NCBI GenBank assembly: GCA_021464245.1
Contig: JADCRB010000041.1
Span: forward strand, 1,703,656-1,767,655
Origin: Carallia brachiata
Taxonomy: Eukaryota; Streptophyta; Magnoliopsida; Malpighiales; Rhizophoraceae
Length of the DNA stretch: 64,000 nt
Reading direction: 5' to 3'
Below are positions 23,101 through 34,800 of the stretch, piece by piece. The notes under the pieces were generated by a model. It had not been told where the DNA came from. It searched no databases and saw nothing but the letters and a program-made list of their open reading frames with translations. Both the position numbers and the translations under genes were made by a program. The number at the start of each line of letters is the position of its first letter. Position 1 is the stretch's first letter.

Positions 23101-24067
23101 GACTGTTAGAACAGCTTAGTGACAACGAAAGGATTTGAATTGGTGCTGACCGAGAAGCCTAGGAAGATAGGACTACAATAAGTAAACCATTAATAAGTTA
23201 TGCCAATAAATCAAGTGTATTAGCTGGCTTGGAAATGACACCATTTTGAATGGGAAGTTTTTGCTCTAGAGAATGATCAGCGAAATGAATTTGCTGTGGG
23301 GTATTCTGCGTTATGGAGAGAATATGACAAATAGAACCATCTACATCCTAAGCTGCCATGGAAGATGAGTATTAGATAACTTGTACAGTCTTCTTATGGC
23401 CTGTTGTATACCCAAGAAGCAGTTATTTTTCATTCTTCTTCATCCATAGGTGGATAGTATTGTGGCTTTGAGTGCTTTTCGACTAAGTGATTTTCATGTT
23501 TCCTTAACTGCTAATCGTGTTCAAGCAGTTGAAAGACTGCAGCTTGAAATGCTCTGTGACCTGCTTCAAAATGTTTTGATGTTCAATCTTGATTATCTGG
23601 AAGTAAACAGGGTGCTAATCGTACTTTTGTATGGTGACTGCGAGATCCATAGCAACTACTTTTGATACTGTTTAGCTACAACAATTCCACCCAAACTAAA
23701 TATTTGAGTTGTAATATTTACATCAGGGGCATGTGAGGCAGAGAGTATCATCGAGGGGCAAATATGTGTCCGTTAACATCGGTCCTGTTCAAGTTGTTTC
23801 CAGTGAGCAGGTCTCTTCTCTCTCTCTCTCTCTCTCCGACCGAACCACCCACGTAGACACTCAAGCGTGCAGACAAATACTCACTAAGATCTGGGGCACA
23901 TCGTTTTGTATTTCTCGTAGAGCCCAACTAACATAATGTGGAAGAGTTCAGCATGCGTGCATCTTGAAATATCTCACATTTGCTAGTGGAACTTCTCTTG
24001 TGCTTTTCAGGTTCAAGCTGTATACAATGCCATGAGGAGGGATGACCGGATGAAGTTCTTCTTGTAG
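20181..24067 (+). CDS. DUF493 (YbeD/UPF0250-like) protein, probably organellar
   Basis: Five exons: 20181-20460, 21396-21499, 22035-22148, 23727-23810 and 24011-24067, giving 212 residues in one continuous frame. Residues 1-45 are Arg/Ser-rich with almost no acidic residues, like a mitochondrial or plastid presequence. The C-terminal 85 residues are the DUF493 fold: RRFTAIGTGGDDFVQAMV, then GHVRQRVSSRGKYVSVNIG and VQAVYNAMRRDDRMKFFL at the end. Bacterial YbeD is a small ferredoxin-like-fold protein of unsettled role; I know of no established plant function. An open frame at 23450-23665 in the third intron is not needed, because exons 3 and 4 join perfectly without it. The first intron holds SINE-like sequence. 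Confidence 0.85.
20585..20660 (+). repeat. SINE-like or tRNA-like segment in an intron
   Basis: GTGGTTCGGATAGTTTGA followed by GGGATCGAATCCTGCC (from about 20630) resembles pol III A and B boxes. A second B-box-like AAGTTCGATTCCT follows near 20842. It does not fold as a complete tRNA. Confidence 0.35.
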
Positions 24068-25075
24068 TATAAGAATCTGCTTTTGTTTTGTATAGATGCT
24101 GATCATGCAGGGCTTCATCATGATCTGCCCTTTCGCTTCACAATTTTTTCTACTGTCACTCCGCTTAATGTCTTTTGATTAACCTGTGTAATCAGTCAAG
24201 AAAATATGTCTATCCGGTACTTGCGCAAAAGGTGTACTTTGATCGGCTTGTAACCGATGTGGCGGCTATTCTTTTTTCATTAAGCTTCATTTCTTTTCTG
24301 TTGTGAACGCCAGCATTAACTTTGACATAAAGTTCATTGGCTTGGCTTTTTAATCTTCAGTTTTTTTCTTTTATTTATTTAGATGGAAGTCATGTTTGTA
24401 CCAGAAAGTCAAAAAAGGCATGGTATATTGTGGGAGTGGTTGCAAAAATTTTTCCCAGATGCTATCCCAGCAAAAGTCCAAAAATGATCATGCTCCGTGG
24501 CTTTTTTTGTTTGACTGGAAAAAGCCAGTGTTGTGCAATGTTAATTGCATCCCTTATATCAAAAGTAGATTGTAGGAGTGCGTTTGGTATATAAATTGAA
24601 CAATACAGTATATGATAGTATACGTTAATATAATATATGATATATTAGATTACTAGCATATATTATATTTGGATATCATCAAATAGTATAGAATAGTTAT
24701 TCTATTTAATATTTAGATGATACGAGGTAAATAGTATAGTACATTAAAATTACTTTTTTACCCTTAAAAATAATTGATTTACATTTATTATTAATGTTAA
24801 TCTTTTTATTAAAAATAATTAAAATTAAGTAATGAAATTAATATTTATTTTACATATTATTATACATTATACTGTTTATAATTTTCAATTTTGTATAAAA
24901 ATAATTTTTAAAATTAAGTATTAATTTTATTTATACAAATAAATTTTAAAATATAAAAAAAGATTAATATTTTTTTAAAATTTTTTGAGGAAAAATTAAA
25001 TAAATTTTAAGAGATAAATTTTCAAATTTATATATATATATAAAAAAAAAGAAAGAATGAGCACGAGAGTAAATG
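24068..25075. other. 3' flank and AT-rich intergenic DNA
   Basis: Begins with the DUF493 3' untranslated region. GTGCGTTTGGTATATAAATTG at about 24577 looks like a MITE end, but I found no matching right end. Confidence 0.5.
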
Positions 25076-25830
25076 TAATTCTGTCATCAATGCGAGAGTA
25101 AATCTTTGCCTCAGATAGTTTACACCACGCATGGCACAGTAACAAAATTTTGAAATAATAATTGATTTACTTTGGGCTCGTTTGGAGTGGTTGAAGTAAT
25201 ATGTTTTCTGTTTATTTTTCACAAAAAAAATAGAAAACATGTTTGTTATTAATTCTATTTTCTGTTTTTTGTTGAAAAGTTAAAAGTGTTTTTCAAAGAA
25301 AAAAATCAAATTGGGAACGATAAACACAAAATTGTTTTCTCAATTTGATTTTTTTCTTTAAAAAACACTTTTAACTTTATAACAAAAAAACAGAAAATAG
25401 AATCAATAACAAACACGTTTCCTATTTTTTTTGTAAAAAATAAACAGAAAAAAAAACTTAAACCACTCCAAACGAGCCCTTTGTTCGCAATTGACTATTA
25501 ATCGAATACAAGCCTTGGTTTACTAATAAATTTATTTTACTATGACTTAAGAAAGTTAAAGTCGCTAATCGGTGTTGAAATCTCGTACACCGAGATGCAA
25601 ACAAAGTTAATCAATTTTTTCTTCAAAGGAATTCTGTCAGCGATTGACCGTAGATCTTTGGCTAGATGGTTTACACCGTGCATGTCACGGTAATAAAATT
25701 CAGAGTGGAAACCTTCGTTTACTGGTAAGTAAAGTTATTTTATTATGATTTAGAAAATTAAAGTAACTGAAATGAGATTGAGTACATTTCTTATATTTCA
25801 ATGTGTCGGAATCTCATACATCGGGATGCC
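25076..25830 (+). repeat. Old tandem duplication split by a MITE
   Basis: Copy 1 (about 25076-25600 without the MITE) and copy 2 (about 25626-25830) share AATTCTGTCA, GGTTTACACC-type and GCATGxCACxGTAA stretches, and an AAATCTCGTACACCGxGATGC-type end. Copy 1 is interrupted at 25174-25479 by the MITE. Confidence 0.7.
25174..25479. mobile_element. 306-bp foldback MITE
   Basis: The ends are GGGCTCGTTTGGAGTGGTT and its exact reverse complement. The arms (25174-25317 and 25334-25479) stay more than about 90% complementary by eye, with a loop near 25320. A TTT on each side may be the target duplication. The TIR style and 3-bp duplication suggest a PIF/Harbinger (Tourist-like) MITE. It has no coding capacity. 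Confidence 0.88.
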
Positions 25831-25940
25831 CTCTTAGGCTATCACATTAAACTAAAAATAGGGCATGAACTTAACAACAGTACTTAGCATGGGCATACAT
25901 GCCCAGCACCAAAGCCAATATAGGCGACCGCTGCCTTCCC

Positions 25941-26052
25941 GACAATGATGACCTAGGCCAATTCGTCATTAGCGCTATAGCAAAACATGAAATTTTCCTT
26001 TGTCCAATGTTTTTGGACAATAATGACCTACGCCAATTCGTCATTAGCACTA
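25941..26052 (+). repeat. 37-bp direct repeat, 75-bp spacing
   Basis: GACAATGATGACCTA... at 25941 recurs as GACAATAATGACCTA... at 26016, both ending AATTCGTCATTAGC. Three changes were seen between copies. Confidence 0.85.
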
Positions 26053-26069
26053 AGCTTTGTTTCTTTTTC

Positions 26070-26155
26070 TCTTGGTCAAGTGATGCAGGGGGTTGTCATT
26101 CAGGACAAGTCAACAAGTTCGAATTCTAGTGCATAATCTCAAATACGAACAAAAA
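26070..26155 (+). repeat. SINE-like unit with short A tail
   Basis: TGGTCAAGTGATGCAGG resembles an A box and CAAGTTCGAATTCTAG (about 26114) a B box, closing with an A-run at about 26151. Weak but similar in layout to the unit at 10996. Confidence 0.4.
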
Positions 26156-26159
26156 AAAA

Positions 26160-26744
26160 CCATGAATTTTTCCAAGCGATTAATCATAACCGTTAAACTA
26201 AGTTTGAAAATTACAACATGATCGGACAATATAAGCGAATTTTATATTTCTCGTTTTGACCAACCCCATGACCAGTCCTTTTCCATTCCAAAAGATTCCC
26301 ACCCTTTGCTACCTTTTCATTGCATACACAAATGGGACCCGCTGCTAAACTTAATTGCAACGTCTTCAAATGCCTAACAGGAAATTCCCAACAAGTCGCC
26401 ATCTCCTCTTAAGTTTTATAATCATGTTGGTGACAAAGCACCCCAAATGTGCTTAGCCAATGCAGTGGAAGCAACTCAATCAATTATTGGTCTTGCACTT
26501 TGTGCATTATTATTTAATTCGTTGTATGAGAGCACTATAGTGTCGTAACTTGTGGGTGTTTTTCTCTCTGTCTTGCCCTCTTGAAATTTCTTTGCTGCCC
26601 CAATTTGGATCCATTTCTGCTGTCTGATTTATTGTAAGGCAAGAGACAGGGACTTATGTTCAAATAAAAATAAAAAGGGACAGATTCTCAAAAACCCTCT
26701 GCATACTGTTTTTTGCCTTGGGGCTGCATAAGAAAGCAGGAATC
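26160..26744. other. Upstream flank of the MOCOS-like gene
   Basis: Probable promoter and 5' leader of the gene starting at 26745. I could not assign a TATA box. Confidence 0.45.
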
Positions 26745-28232
26745 ATGGCTGCTGGCAATGTAGAACAGCTTGTTATTAATGGAGAATCACAGGTAATTTG
26801 ATTTCTTTTCCTTCTATTGCCGCTTTTTTTTTGCATTATTTCCTGATCCAGGCGCCCTGCTGCCTTCTTTTTCTGTTTATTAGGACATCTTAGAAAGTAA
26901 ATTTGATGAAACCCTCTTGGCTTCTGTATCCAATCCGACCATCCAAGGTGGCAGACCAAACAGCATGGTTATAAAGGCAAGTATTTTTTTTGTTTTTGCT
27001 TTAATCCAATCATGGGTCTGCTTCTTAATCAAACTTGGTATATGTTATTGCTTTCCTGCTATTGTTCATGATTGATTTACATGGTTTTCTACCATCGGAA
27101 TTGAATAAGGTTAAAGATTCATCCAAAAAAAAATGAAATATTAGATAGCAACATTTGAGTATAATAATAACAAAATGTTATAGACTAATTGAAATTAAAA
27201 AAAAAAAAGATAAATTATTAAATTACGATTGTGTAGTTATTTTATTATTATATTAAATTAAATTGCGTAGTTAAGCTAAAAAAAATTGATGATTTTTGCG
27301 TTGACTTGATAACAGAAGGTGCATACGGTAATTCCAGCACACCTGGTAGCTGAAGCCATATCAACACTCCGTGGCCTTGACCTGAGATGGTCTGGCCCAA
27401 TAACCCCTAGCGAAATGCAATATGTCAGGCAGTATGTCTTTGCTAAGTACCCACAATATTGTAACGGGATTGTGGAAGAGGGAGACACAATCGAGCTTGG
27501 CAACAATCTTTGTATCAACGAAGAATCTTCATCATCATCAGAAACTGCAGCGCAGAACAAACGTAGTTCCATTTCTTTTACTAGGAGTCTCTCCGAATTG
27601 GACAAGACACAACTGGAGGCTTCGAGACTCCTAGACATCCTGACAAAGAAAACTTCCTTCCAAGGAAATTTCTTGTCAATCCCAGAAATCCAAGCTCAGA
27701 ATAGAGCCCTCAAACACTGCGGGCTAAGCGAAGACGATTATTTAGTCATTTTCATGCCAAGCTATAGAGATGCAATGGTGATGATTGGAGAGAGTTATCC
27801 TTTCTTTAGGGGCAACTACTACATGAGCATCATTAGTGAAGAGCTTGATTCCATAAGAGAGTTTGCAACACACAAAGAATCAAAGGTTATTGCAATGCCT
27901 GAAGCTTGGTTGGACCTGAGGATCAAAGGGTCACAACTTAGCCAATACTTTAGAAGGAAGTGCAAGTACACGCCAAAGGGGCTCTTCTTATCCTGCCATT
28001 GTTGAGGGGACTAGATATTCAATGCATTGGATCTCGGAGGCACATAGAAATTCCTGGCACGTTCTGCTTGATGCCACGGGCTTGGTTTTTGGGGAGGATC
28101 GGCTGGCCCTTGCTCTTTATCGCCCCGACTTTGTGCTGTGTATTTTGGATAACATACATGCCCAGCCTTCTAAGGTCACCTGCCTTTTTGGTTAGGAAAT
28201 TGTCATTTGAAACTGCTGCACCCTTGGCCTAG
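26745..28232 (+). pseudogene. MOCOS-like PLP-transferase-fold gene with two frameshifts
   Basis: Exons 26745-26792 and 26884-26976, then one long exon from 27316. The protein matches plant molybdenum-cofactor-sulfurase-like PLP-transferase superfamily proteins: DYLVIFMPSYRDAMVMIGES, SKVIAMPEAWLDLRIKG, QYFRRKCKYTPKGLF, then the HWISEAHRNSWHVLLDA region in another frame. Two bases appear lost at 27985-27990, giving a stop at 28003-28005. One extra T lies in the T-run 28184-28188. The last residues SFETAAPLA return in a third frame, ending at 28232. The position where ABA3-type enzymes hold the PLP lysine appears to be Asn here, so catalysis is doubtful even apart from the breaks. Exon 2 ends in a GC donor (AAAG|GCAAGT). 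Sequencing error is the alternative to decay. The exact biochemical role of this subfamily is unknown to me. Confidence 0.72.
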
Positions 28233-30014
28233 AGGCCCTTTTTCAGGAAATCCCAGAAAACTAGTAATGGGCATGTAAATAAGGGATTTGCCTTTAATTA
28301 TGGTACAAGTTGTCTTTGCGATAAAAATAAATTATGTTTTACAAGGGACTACTCTTCACTGAGACATTTTTTTTTTTTTTTTTTGGAAAAGGCATTGGGA
28401 CGCTCTTTTTTTCTTCTTTCTTTCTTTTTACATACTATATTTGAGAGGTTTCCTTGGATTGTCAAACTATGACTTAATTACTATATGTTTATGCAAGGCT
28501 CTCTTCTTCCAGTCATTGATTTCTATTTCCCAACAAAAAAATTGCTAGGGTTCTTCTATTAGAGCCAGCGGATTGTTAAATGGGTTATGGATTTCAAAAG
28601 AAATGCGAACAAAGTAGTCCAAAACAAAAAGGTCCAATTTCATCAAGCTCAATGAAATCATTCATGTAGATCTGTATCCTCAAATTTGTTTAGCCTTTTT
28701 CTATATGAAATGCACTATTTTTAACTTAAACTAGGAATGAAAAAAAAAATAAGGAAAGAGGCTATTTTATTAGAACTAGACACATGGCCACAACCCACAA
28801 GATGAAGACTCCAATTATCTATCTCCGGGCCACAAGCTTTGACCCAATTAAATGGACCTAGCTCAAGTGACATTGGGACCAGGAAAGTGTCATAGCAAGC
28901 TTATTTCATGATGAAAATCTCTTTCTTGTCGGAAATGGGGATGAGGATGAGAATAAAGTTCAACAGCGAGGACAGGAATCAAAAAGGCTATTCTCGTCTC
29001 CAATCTCCCAGTTGGCATCCCTAATTTCATCCATTTGGAACCATCCAATTTTGACATAGGCCAAGGGGACCAAGCCCTTTCTTTATGACTGCGTCCAGCT
29101 CTTTTCTTTTTCCTTTTGTTTTTTTCTTTTTTTTTTTTTGTTTTAGAAGGAGGGGTCAGAGCCCCAGAATTTGGAAGTAAGTGAGGAGGAACGAGAGTCG
29201 CGCTTCTGTAATAAATAACATGTCTTTTTGTCACTAAATTTATACGGACTCCTTTCTTTTCTTTCTCGTTTTTTTTTTTCTTGTAACAATGACCATCGAT
29301 TTTTTTTTTTGTTAATAAAATGAGAAGATATAGGTGATACCTCATAATTTTGTTAGGAAATATTGTCTTTACTCTCAAGATAATTTATGTATTGTTTAGA
29401 TAGTTACAATACAATCCAGTATTATAAGTGAGAAGAGTATATTTAGTCGTATTAAACGTTTTAACAGCTTTTAAATCTAAAATTTTTAATTTAATAACGT
29501 TGAATACTTACTATTAAACTACGACCATTAATTAATAGTAAAATAGGAAGACAGGACGACAATGACATTGGATTGATAGCAACAAATGCACACTGAAGCC
29601 TAGCTCTCAAAAATTGGGCTTGGTCCAGGCTTTTGGAGATATTTAGATTGGAATAGTGTGCTTGGAGCTGGATTTTGGACCTTCTGGTTGTACATTTATT
29701 TCATCAGACGTGTTCTCTTCCGCTGGTTTCTAATTGTCTACAATCTCTTACTTTAATCTATCGCCACGTGGGTTCTTCGACACGTGTCTCTACCTAAGCT
29801 CCGCCTCCTTAAAGGCATAGGTCTCCGCCTTGCGAGCCAGACAACCATCCTAGCCCTAGGAATTAACTGCAGTCTGCAGTCCCCAACTACCCATAGGACA
29901 GTCCAGATTTCAATACCGCCCAGGTTCCCGCCAAATGCCAAGGCAGGGGTCTTTACTTCCTGCGTTACAGTTGTTGCCCATTAATGCTAATTTTCTGTTT
30001 CTATTTTTATATTA
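28233..30014. other. Intergenic DNA
   Basis: Contains the 3' flank of the MOCOS-like gene, T-runs near 28370 and 29270, and a GC-richer island at about 29755-29990 without a convincing exon. The 162-codon minus-strand frame at 28890-29378 spans low-complexity lysine runs and is not supported. Confidence 0.5.
29765..29788. promoter_or_regulatory. Two G-boxes 10 bp apart
   Basis: CACGTG at 29765-29770 and 29781-29786; the second lies in the 10-base palindrome GACACGTGTC. G-box pairs bind bZIP/bHLH factors in stress and light promoters. No gene start is visible nearby, so function is unproven. Confidence 0.35.
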
Positions 30015-30322
30015 GGGTGTGTTTGTTTTTTTGTAAAATATTTTATAAGAAAAAATTTTATAAATTTTTTGACATTTATTTTATAAAAAGTATTTTACAT
30101 AGGTAAAATTTAAGAAAAATTTTTAGATTTTCAGGTAAAATAATTTCTCTTTTTGCAGAACTGAAGTTATTTTCAGGAAAAATATAAACTGTGTTATAAG
30201 TAAGTGACAAAAGAAAATTATTATATTTACTGTAAATATTTTTTCAGTAAATATTTCATAAATATAAATTATTCTATAAATATTTCACAAATATAAATTA
30301 TTTTACAGCAAACAAACACAAA
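30015..30322. mobile_element. MITE-like element with GTGTTTGTTT ends
   Basis: The left end GTGTGTTTGTTTTTTTGTAAAAT and the right end ATTTTACAGCAAACAAACAC are inverted repeats. The inside is AT-rich and non-coding. No clear target-site duplication was identified. Confidence 0.6.
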
Positions 30323-32597
30323 GCTAAACTCCTTTGACACCCAGTAGCCATTCCGAATATACATATACATATATTAGTATTAGATGGGTTCGGTGAGTTT
30401 ATAATTTTTTTCATTAAATTTGTTTTAAATTAAGTTTATTATATATTTAATTTAAATTTAAAAGGTAAATAGTTAAAAATTTAAAAAATAATAAAATTTA
30501 AACTTTTAAAAAACTAATTAGTAGAGACTGTCATATATGTATATAAATTTTCTTTCATCAGTCACCATCAATAATTGTATTATACATCGTTAATAAAAAA
30601 TTTAGACTTTTTTTTGGTTAAAAGTATGGAGTTTTAATTCTAAAAATAATATGTGAAATTTGAATGAGTGAAAAAAATTATTCTTTTTTTTTTGGTTTAA
30701 GATTGTCTAGTATCCAACTCAATAAACTGACTAATTTGAACTGATTCGAGTGGAATTTTGAAAGACGGTAAATGTCTCCCAACAGGTATTTAACGCGACT
30801 GCATTTTCAGGACTCGAAATTGAAATTTTTGGTTAAATAAACTTAAACTCGTACTATCTGAAACAGTACCTACTAATAATATTATTCTATTTTATAGATT
30901 ACGGACCAATAAACTTTTTAATGAAAAAAAAAAACCGGGTAAAAGTTCTTTTGATATACAGGACGGTGCAATGGTATAAATTAAGCCGACATTATCCTTA
31001 TTATAAAAAAGGGGCGAAGGGCATCAATTGTCGACATTTTTGGCTCTATCATTATTGTGTATGCAGAGAGGATTGTTTTGCACAAATCGAGAGAGCTATT
31101 ACCTTAATTCCCAAAATTAATAAATATTAGCCGATCCAAATGTGTATTACAGAGAGTTAGACATCTTAAAGCATCGTCACAATTTGAGGTCATGATATGA
31201 TACACAATAAAAAAAAATATATAAAAATTTTAAGACATCACCTAATGGAAAAAAAAAAAAAAACTTATTAATCTATCAAATCAGAACAATAAAATTGCCA
31301 AATAAAATTATAGTTGCAAACGAAAGACATAAGAAGGATTGGACGAACCTTGAAAGCGATAGTGATGCCGTGCTTCTGCTCGAAACTAATGGAGTTCATA
31401 GCATGCTTGTAAGGGATGGTAAATAAATATATAATCAGAAAAACTAAAATTACGCTAATCAATTATAAATACTAATTTTAATGAAAAATTGTTTTGATGT
31501 AAAAATTAAAATTTAAATTAAAAAAATCTAGTTAAGAGAAAGTAAAACATACTTGTATTTTTATATTGTGAAAAAGACAATTATATGCATATGAGAGTAC
31601 TAAATAAATCTATTAAAATTGAAATCTTAATTCTATTAGAATATTAAGAAATACTATAAGTATCGATAATTTATTAAATTAATAAATTTAAAATTCTCAA
31701 AATGAAGCTTTTGAGAATTTAAATATCATAAACTATCACGTAAGCATGTGAATATTCTATCTACTTTTGTTATTATATCGTTTGATGATATTTATTGACA
31801 AATTTATTTTTATATTTTTTTATTCAAAAGAAAAAATAAAAACTCATTCTAATTATGAGTATTGTTTTTTCTAAGAATTTTTAAACTGTTTTAAAGACAT
31901 TTTAAAATTGAGTATTAATTTTCTTTTTAAGGAAAAAAAATAGGGAGTAGTTTTTCTTTCTCTTCTTCTATTTTGAAAATATTTTAATGTAGTTCTTTTT
32001 TTTTCGTAGGTAAATTTGAGAGATTTTCTTAATTTTTTTTGTTGAAAATTTAAGTATAGTTTTTCATTTTGTTTTTATTAATTTCTTTTATAATAAAATT
32101 TTATAATTACAAAGATTTAATTAGAGTCAAACTAATATTAAGTAAATCAATTGAATTTTTATTTAATTATGATTAAATTTATATTAATTGATTTATAGAA
32201 TTTTAATCGTAATTATAATAAAATTTTGATATTTATAAGATATTTTAATTTTTTTAATTTACAAATTTATGAGAAGTCACCAAAAATTACAAAGAGGTAA
32301 GTTGAGATTTTTTGTCAATTTGACTTTATATACTTATATATAGATATAAATATATAATAGACTTAAAATAGAGATTTATTAAATATCAAGTGTATAAAAG
32401 TTAAAATTGATTTACAATTGATATAATGTGTATAATAATTAAAATTAATTCACAAATATAATAAATATGAATTGGAAAAAAAAAAAATAATAACCGTGGC
32501 TGTCTCTATTTTGATACCCACGTCCGGCTATCAAGACTCCAATATTTATATGCCCAGAATTTGCAAGAGAAAAAACAAAAGAACACAAAAAAGATCA
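30323..32597. other. Very AT-rich intergenic DNA
   Basis: No gene recognised. On the minus strand, about 31335-31420 is a GC-richer patch reading as a possible isolated exon (KHAMNSISFEQKHGITIAFK) with a GTTCGT donor-like end; I do not recognise it. Confidence 0.5.
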
Positions 32598-33640
32598 ATG
32601 AAGAGGATGGGCAGCCTAATTTCTCTCTTGTTCTTGTCTTTTCTGTGGAGTAGTAGTTCATCATTGGGCTTTGGGGTTGTGAGAGGGGCTACCATAAGTG
32701 AACAGTGCAGCAACGATATTCAAAAGTTGATGACCTGCCTGAGCTTTGCGACAGGGAAAGCAAATACACCCACAAAGGAGTGTTGCGGTTCGCTGGCAGA
32801 TGTAAAGGACAGTGACCCAAAGTGTTTGTGTTACATAATGTTACAGACTTATAATGGCAGCACCCAGATTAAGAGCTTGGGTATCCAGGAGGCTAAGCTG
32901 CTTCAGCTCCCTTCTGCTTGCCAGTTGCAGAACGCTGCTGTTGCTTTCTGTCCCAGTAAGTTTTTTTTTGTTTTTGGCTAAGGATTAAAGTTTATATTAT
33001 AACTAAGAAATAAAAATTTAAAAATGGTGATAGTTGAATTCTCATTTTTTTTATTTAACATAATATTAGTGAACTAGCGCGAGGATGAGTTAGCGGCTTT
33101 TTATTTAATGAATTTTCTAATTTTATTCTCATGAGCTAACCAAGTTAACTCAATATAAAAAAAAAAATAATAACTGAGATCCGATTATGTGAATAATAAA
33201 ATCAATTGTTTTTTTAACTTAAAAAAGGTGATTAAACATAGCAAATCGCCTTTCATACTTAAGTTTATAGTTTATATGTTATGATCAGATGTCTATATGT
33301 GGTTGGTTGTTTCATCTTGTTATTGATCTATTTTTTGACCAACTAAAATTTGCATGCTCTTCTATGTGACGCAATCATTGCCTTCTACATCTTTCCGGCC
33401 TTTTAAATGACAGGGCTTTTAGGGTTGTCTCCAAGCTCGCCCGACGCTGCCATTTTCAGTACAAATGCTTCATCATCATCAGCAACTCCTACTGCGTCCA
33501 CAGGAACATCGGCTGCACAGGAGACATTCGGTCCCTCCAATGGAGGGGAGCATAAAGCTCGCTTTGCTGGCCCTTTGGTGACCGCCACTACGGCTATCTT
33601 CATCTATGCTTTTGGTGCTCAGCTGCTTCCCATGTCCTAG
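32598..33640 (+). CDS. GPI-anchored non-specific lipid transfer protein (LTPG type)
   Basis: Two exons, 32598-32955 and 33414-33640, give 194 residues. Residues 1 to about 32 are a signal peptide with a Leu/Phe/Ser core (SLISLLFLSFLWSSSSS). The eight-cysteine motif is complete and in order: EQC, TCL, ECCG, CLC, SACQ and FCP. A Ser/Thr/Ala-rich linker follows, then a hydrophobic C-terminal tail (ATTAIFIYAFGAQLL) fitting a GPI-attachment signal. Such proteins sit on the outer face of the plasma membrane and help move or deposit cuticular and suberin lipids. I chose the ATG at 32598 because it gives a clean signal peptide; an upstream in-frame ATG at 32472 would add 42 basic residues. The single intron falls just after the last cysteine, common for this family. 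Confidence 0.9.
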
Positions 33641-33810
33641 AACATTTGAGATTGATGCGATCCATTATTGGGCAGAGGCTGCTGTTTCTTTCTTGCTTTT
33701 CGTTTTGATTTCCCTTGTTGTCATTTTAACTTCTAGCTGCAATGTTGACTATTGCTACAACTTAATTTCAGCGGAATGTGGTTGTTATCCAATCCATTAT
33801 TAATTTCAGT

Positions 33811-33991
33811 AAACATATTTATATAGTCTTATTCATAACTGAAATCGAATAGAAGAAAACTCCGGGAGTGACAATAATAGGTGCTGTCAACCACAAAACT
33901 AAACATATCTATATTAGTCTTGTTCATAACTGAAATCAAATAGAAGAAAACTCATGGGATGACAATGATAAGTGTTGTTAACCACAAAACT
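33811..33991 (+). repeat. 90-bp tandem duplication downstream of the LTPG gene
   Basis: 33811-33900 and 33901-33991 both run from AAACATAT to AACCACAAAACT with scattered substitutions. They may lie in or just beyond the 3' untranslated region. Confidence 0.85.
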
Positions 33992-34751
33992 TCCAAAAGA
34001 TAATTTGTCACCCAGTTTGATAGCTTCAATGAGAAATGCAAGATGACAAAAACAATGGATTAATCTGAATAAACGCAAGAATAACAATTTAAAAAAAAAA
34101 AAAAAAGAAATCTTAGATGATTTGGAAATCCCCCATTACTCTAAATGAACGTCGTCTCTGAAACCAGCATCATCATGCAACGCAGACATCATTTTTTTTT
34201 TTCTTCTTTTGAGCAAACGCAGACATCAATCTTATTAAATGGAAGTTTTGACATTGACCCCAAGTTTCATGATTTTCAATCCGGTGTAATCTGAAAAGAG
34301 ATGCGAGTTCGACCACCTAAAGAAGAGAGAAGAATAAGTTGAGTTTCCTGACCTGCAAGATAAAATACGGCATAGAGTGTTGAGATGAGATTCAGTGTTA
34401 ATACTTTAATAATTAAATCAGCAATAAATATAATGACGAGAGATCAAAGTATATAGAATAGATATCATGTCATTATTTTAAAAATAATGTATTTTTGAGA
34501 TATTTATATATAGTTTAATGGGCTTTTATTGGATTAGTAGATAGTTGTACTGAAAGGCAACGTATCTCATTTAATTGGTCGGACCTAAGATCTCGAGTGA
34601 TGACATGGAGTCTAGGGTCGGACCTGAGATTTTCATGAATCTGCTCTTCTTGTGAGGTGAGCTTTGACTTTATAGTCTTGGGACTATGCTTAATCTTTAT
34701 CAATTTTTAATCTTACATTTAATTCTCGCGCCCATGCAATAAAACTCATAC
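33992..34751. other. AT-rich intergenic DNA
   Basis: No gene recognised. Ends at the target site of the LINE insertion. Confidence 0.55.
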
Positions 34752-34800
34752 AAGAATGCTTGAATTGCAAGGAAAACCTAGTAACTTTTTTGACGGCGAC

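Noticed and set aside
23450..23665. Extra exon of the DUF493 gene
   Set aside because: Exons 3 and 4 join directly as PIPE-GHVRQ, the conserved family sequence.
24577..24740. MITE starting GTGCGTTTGGTAT
   Set aside because: No matching inverted right end was found.
28890..29378. 162-codon minus-strand protein
   Set aside because: Spans several A/T homopolymers and has no recognisable domain or splice support.
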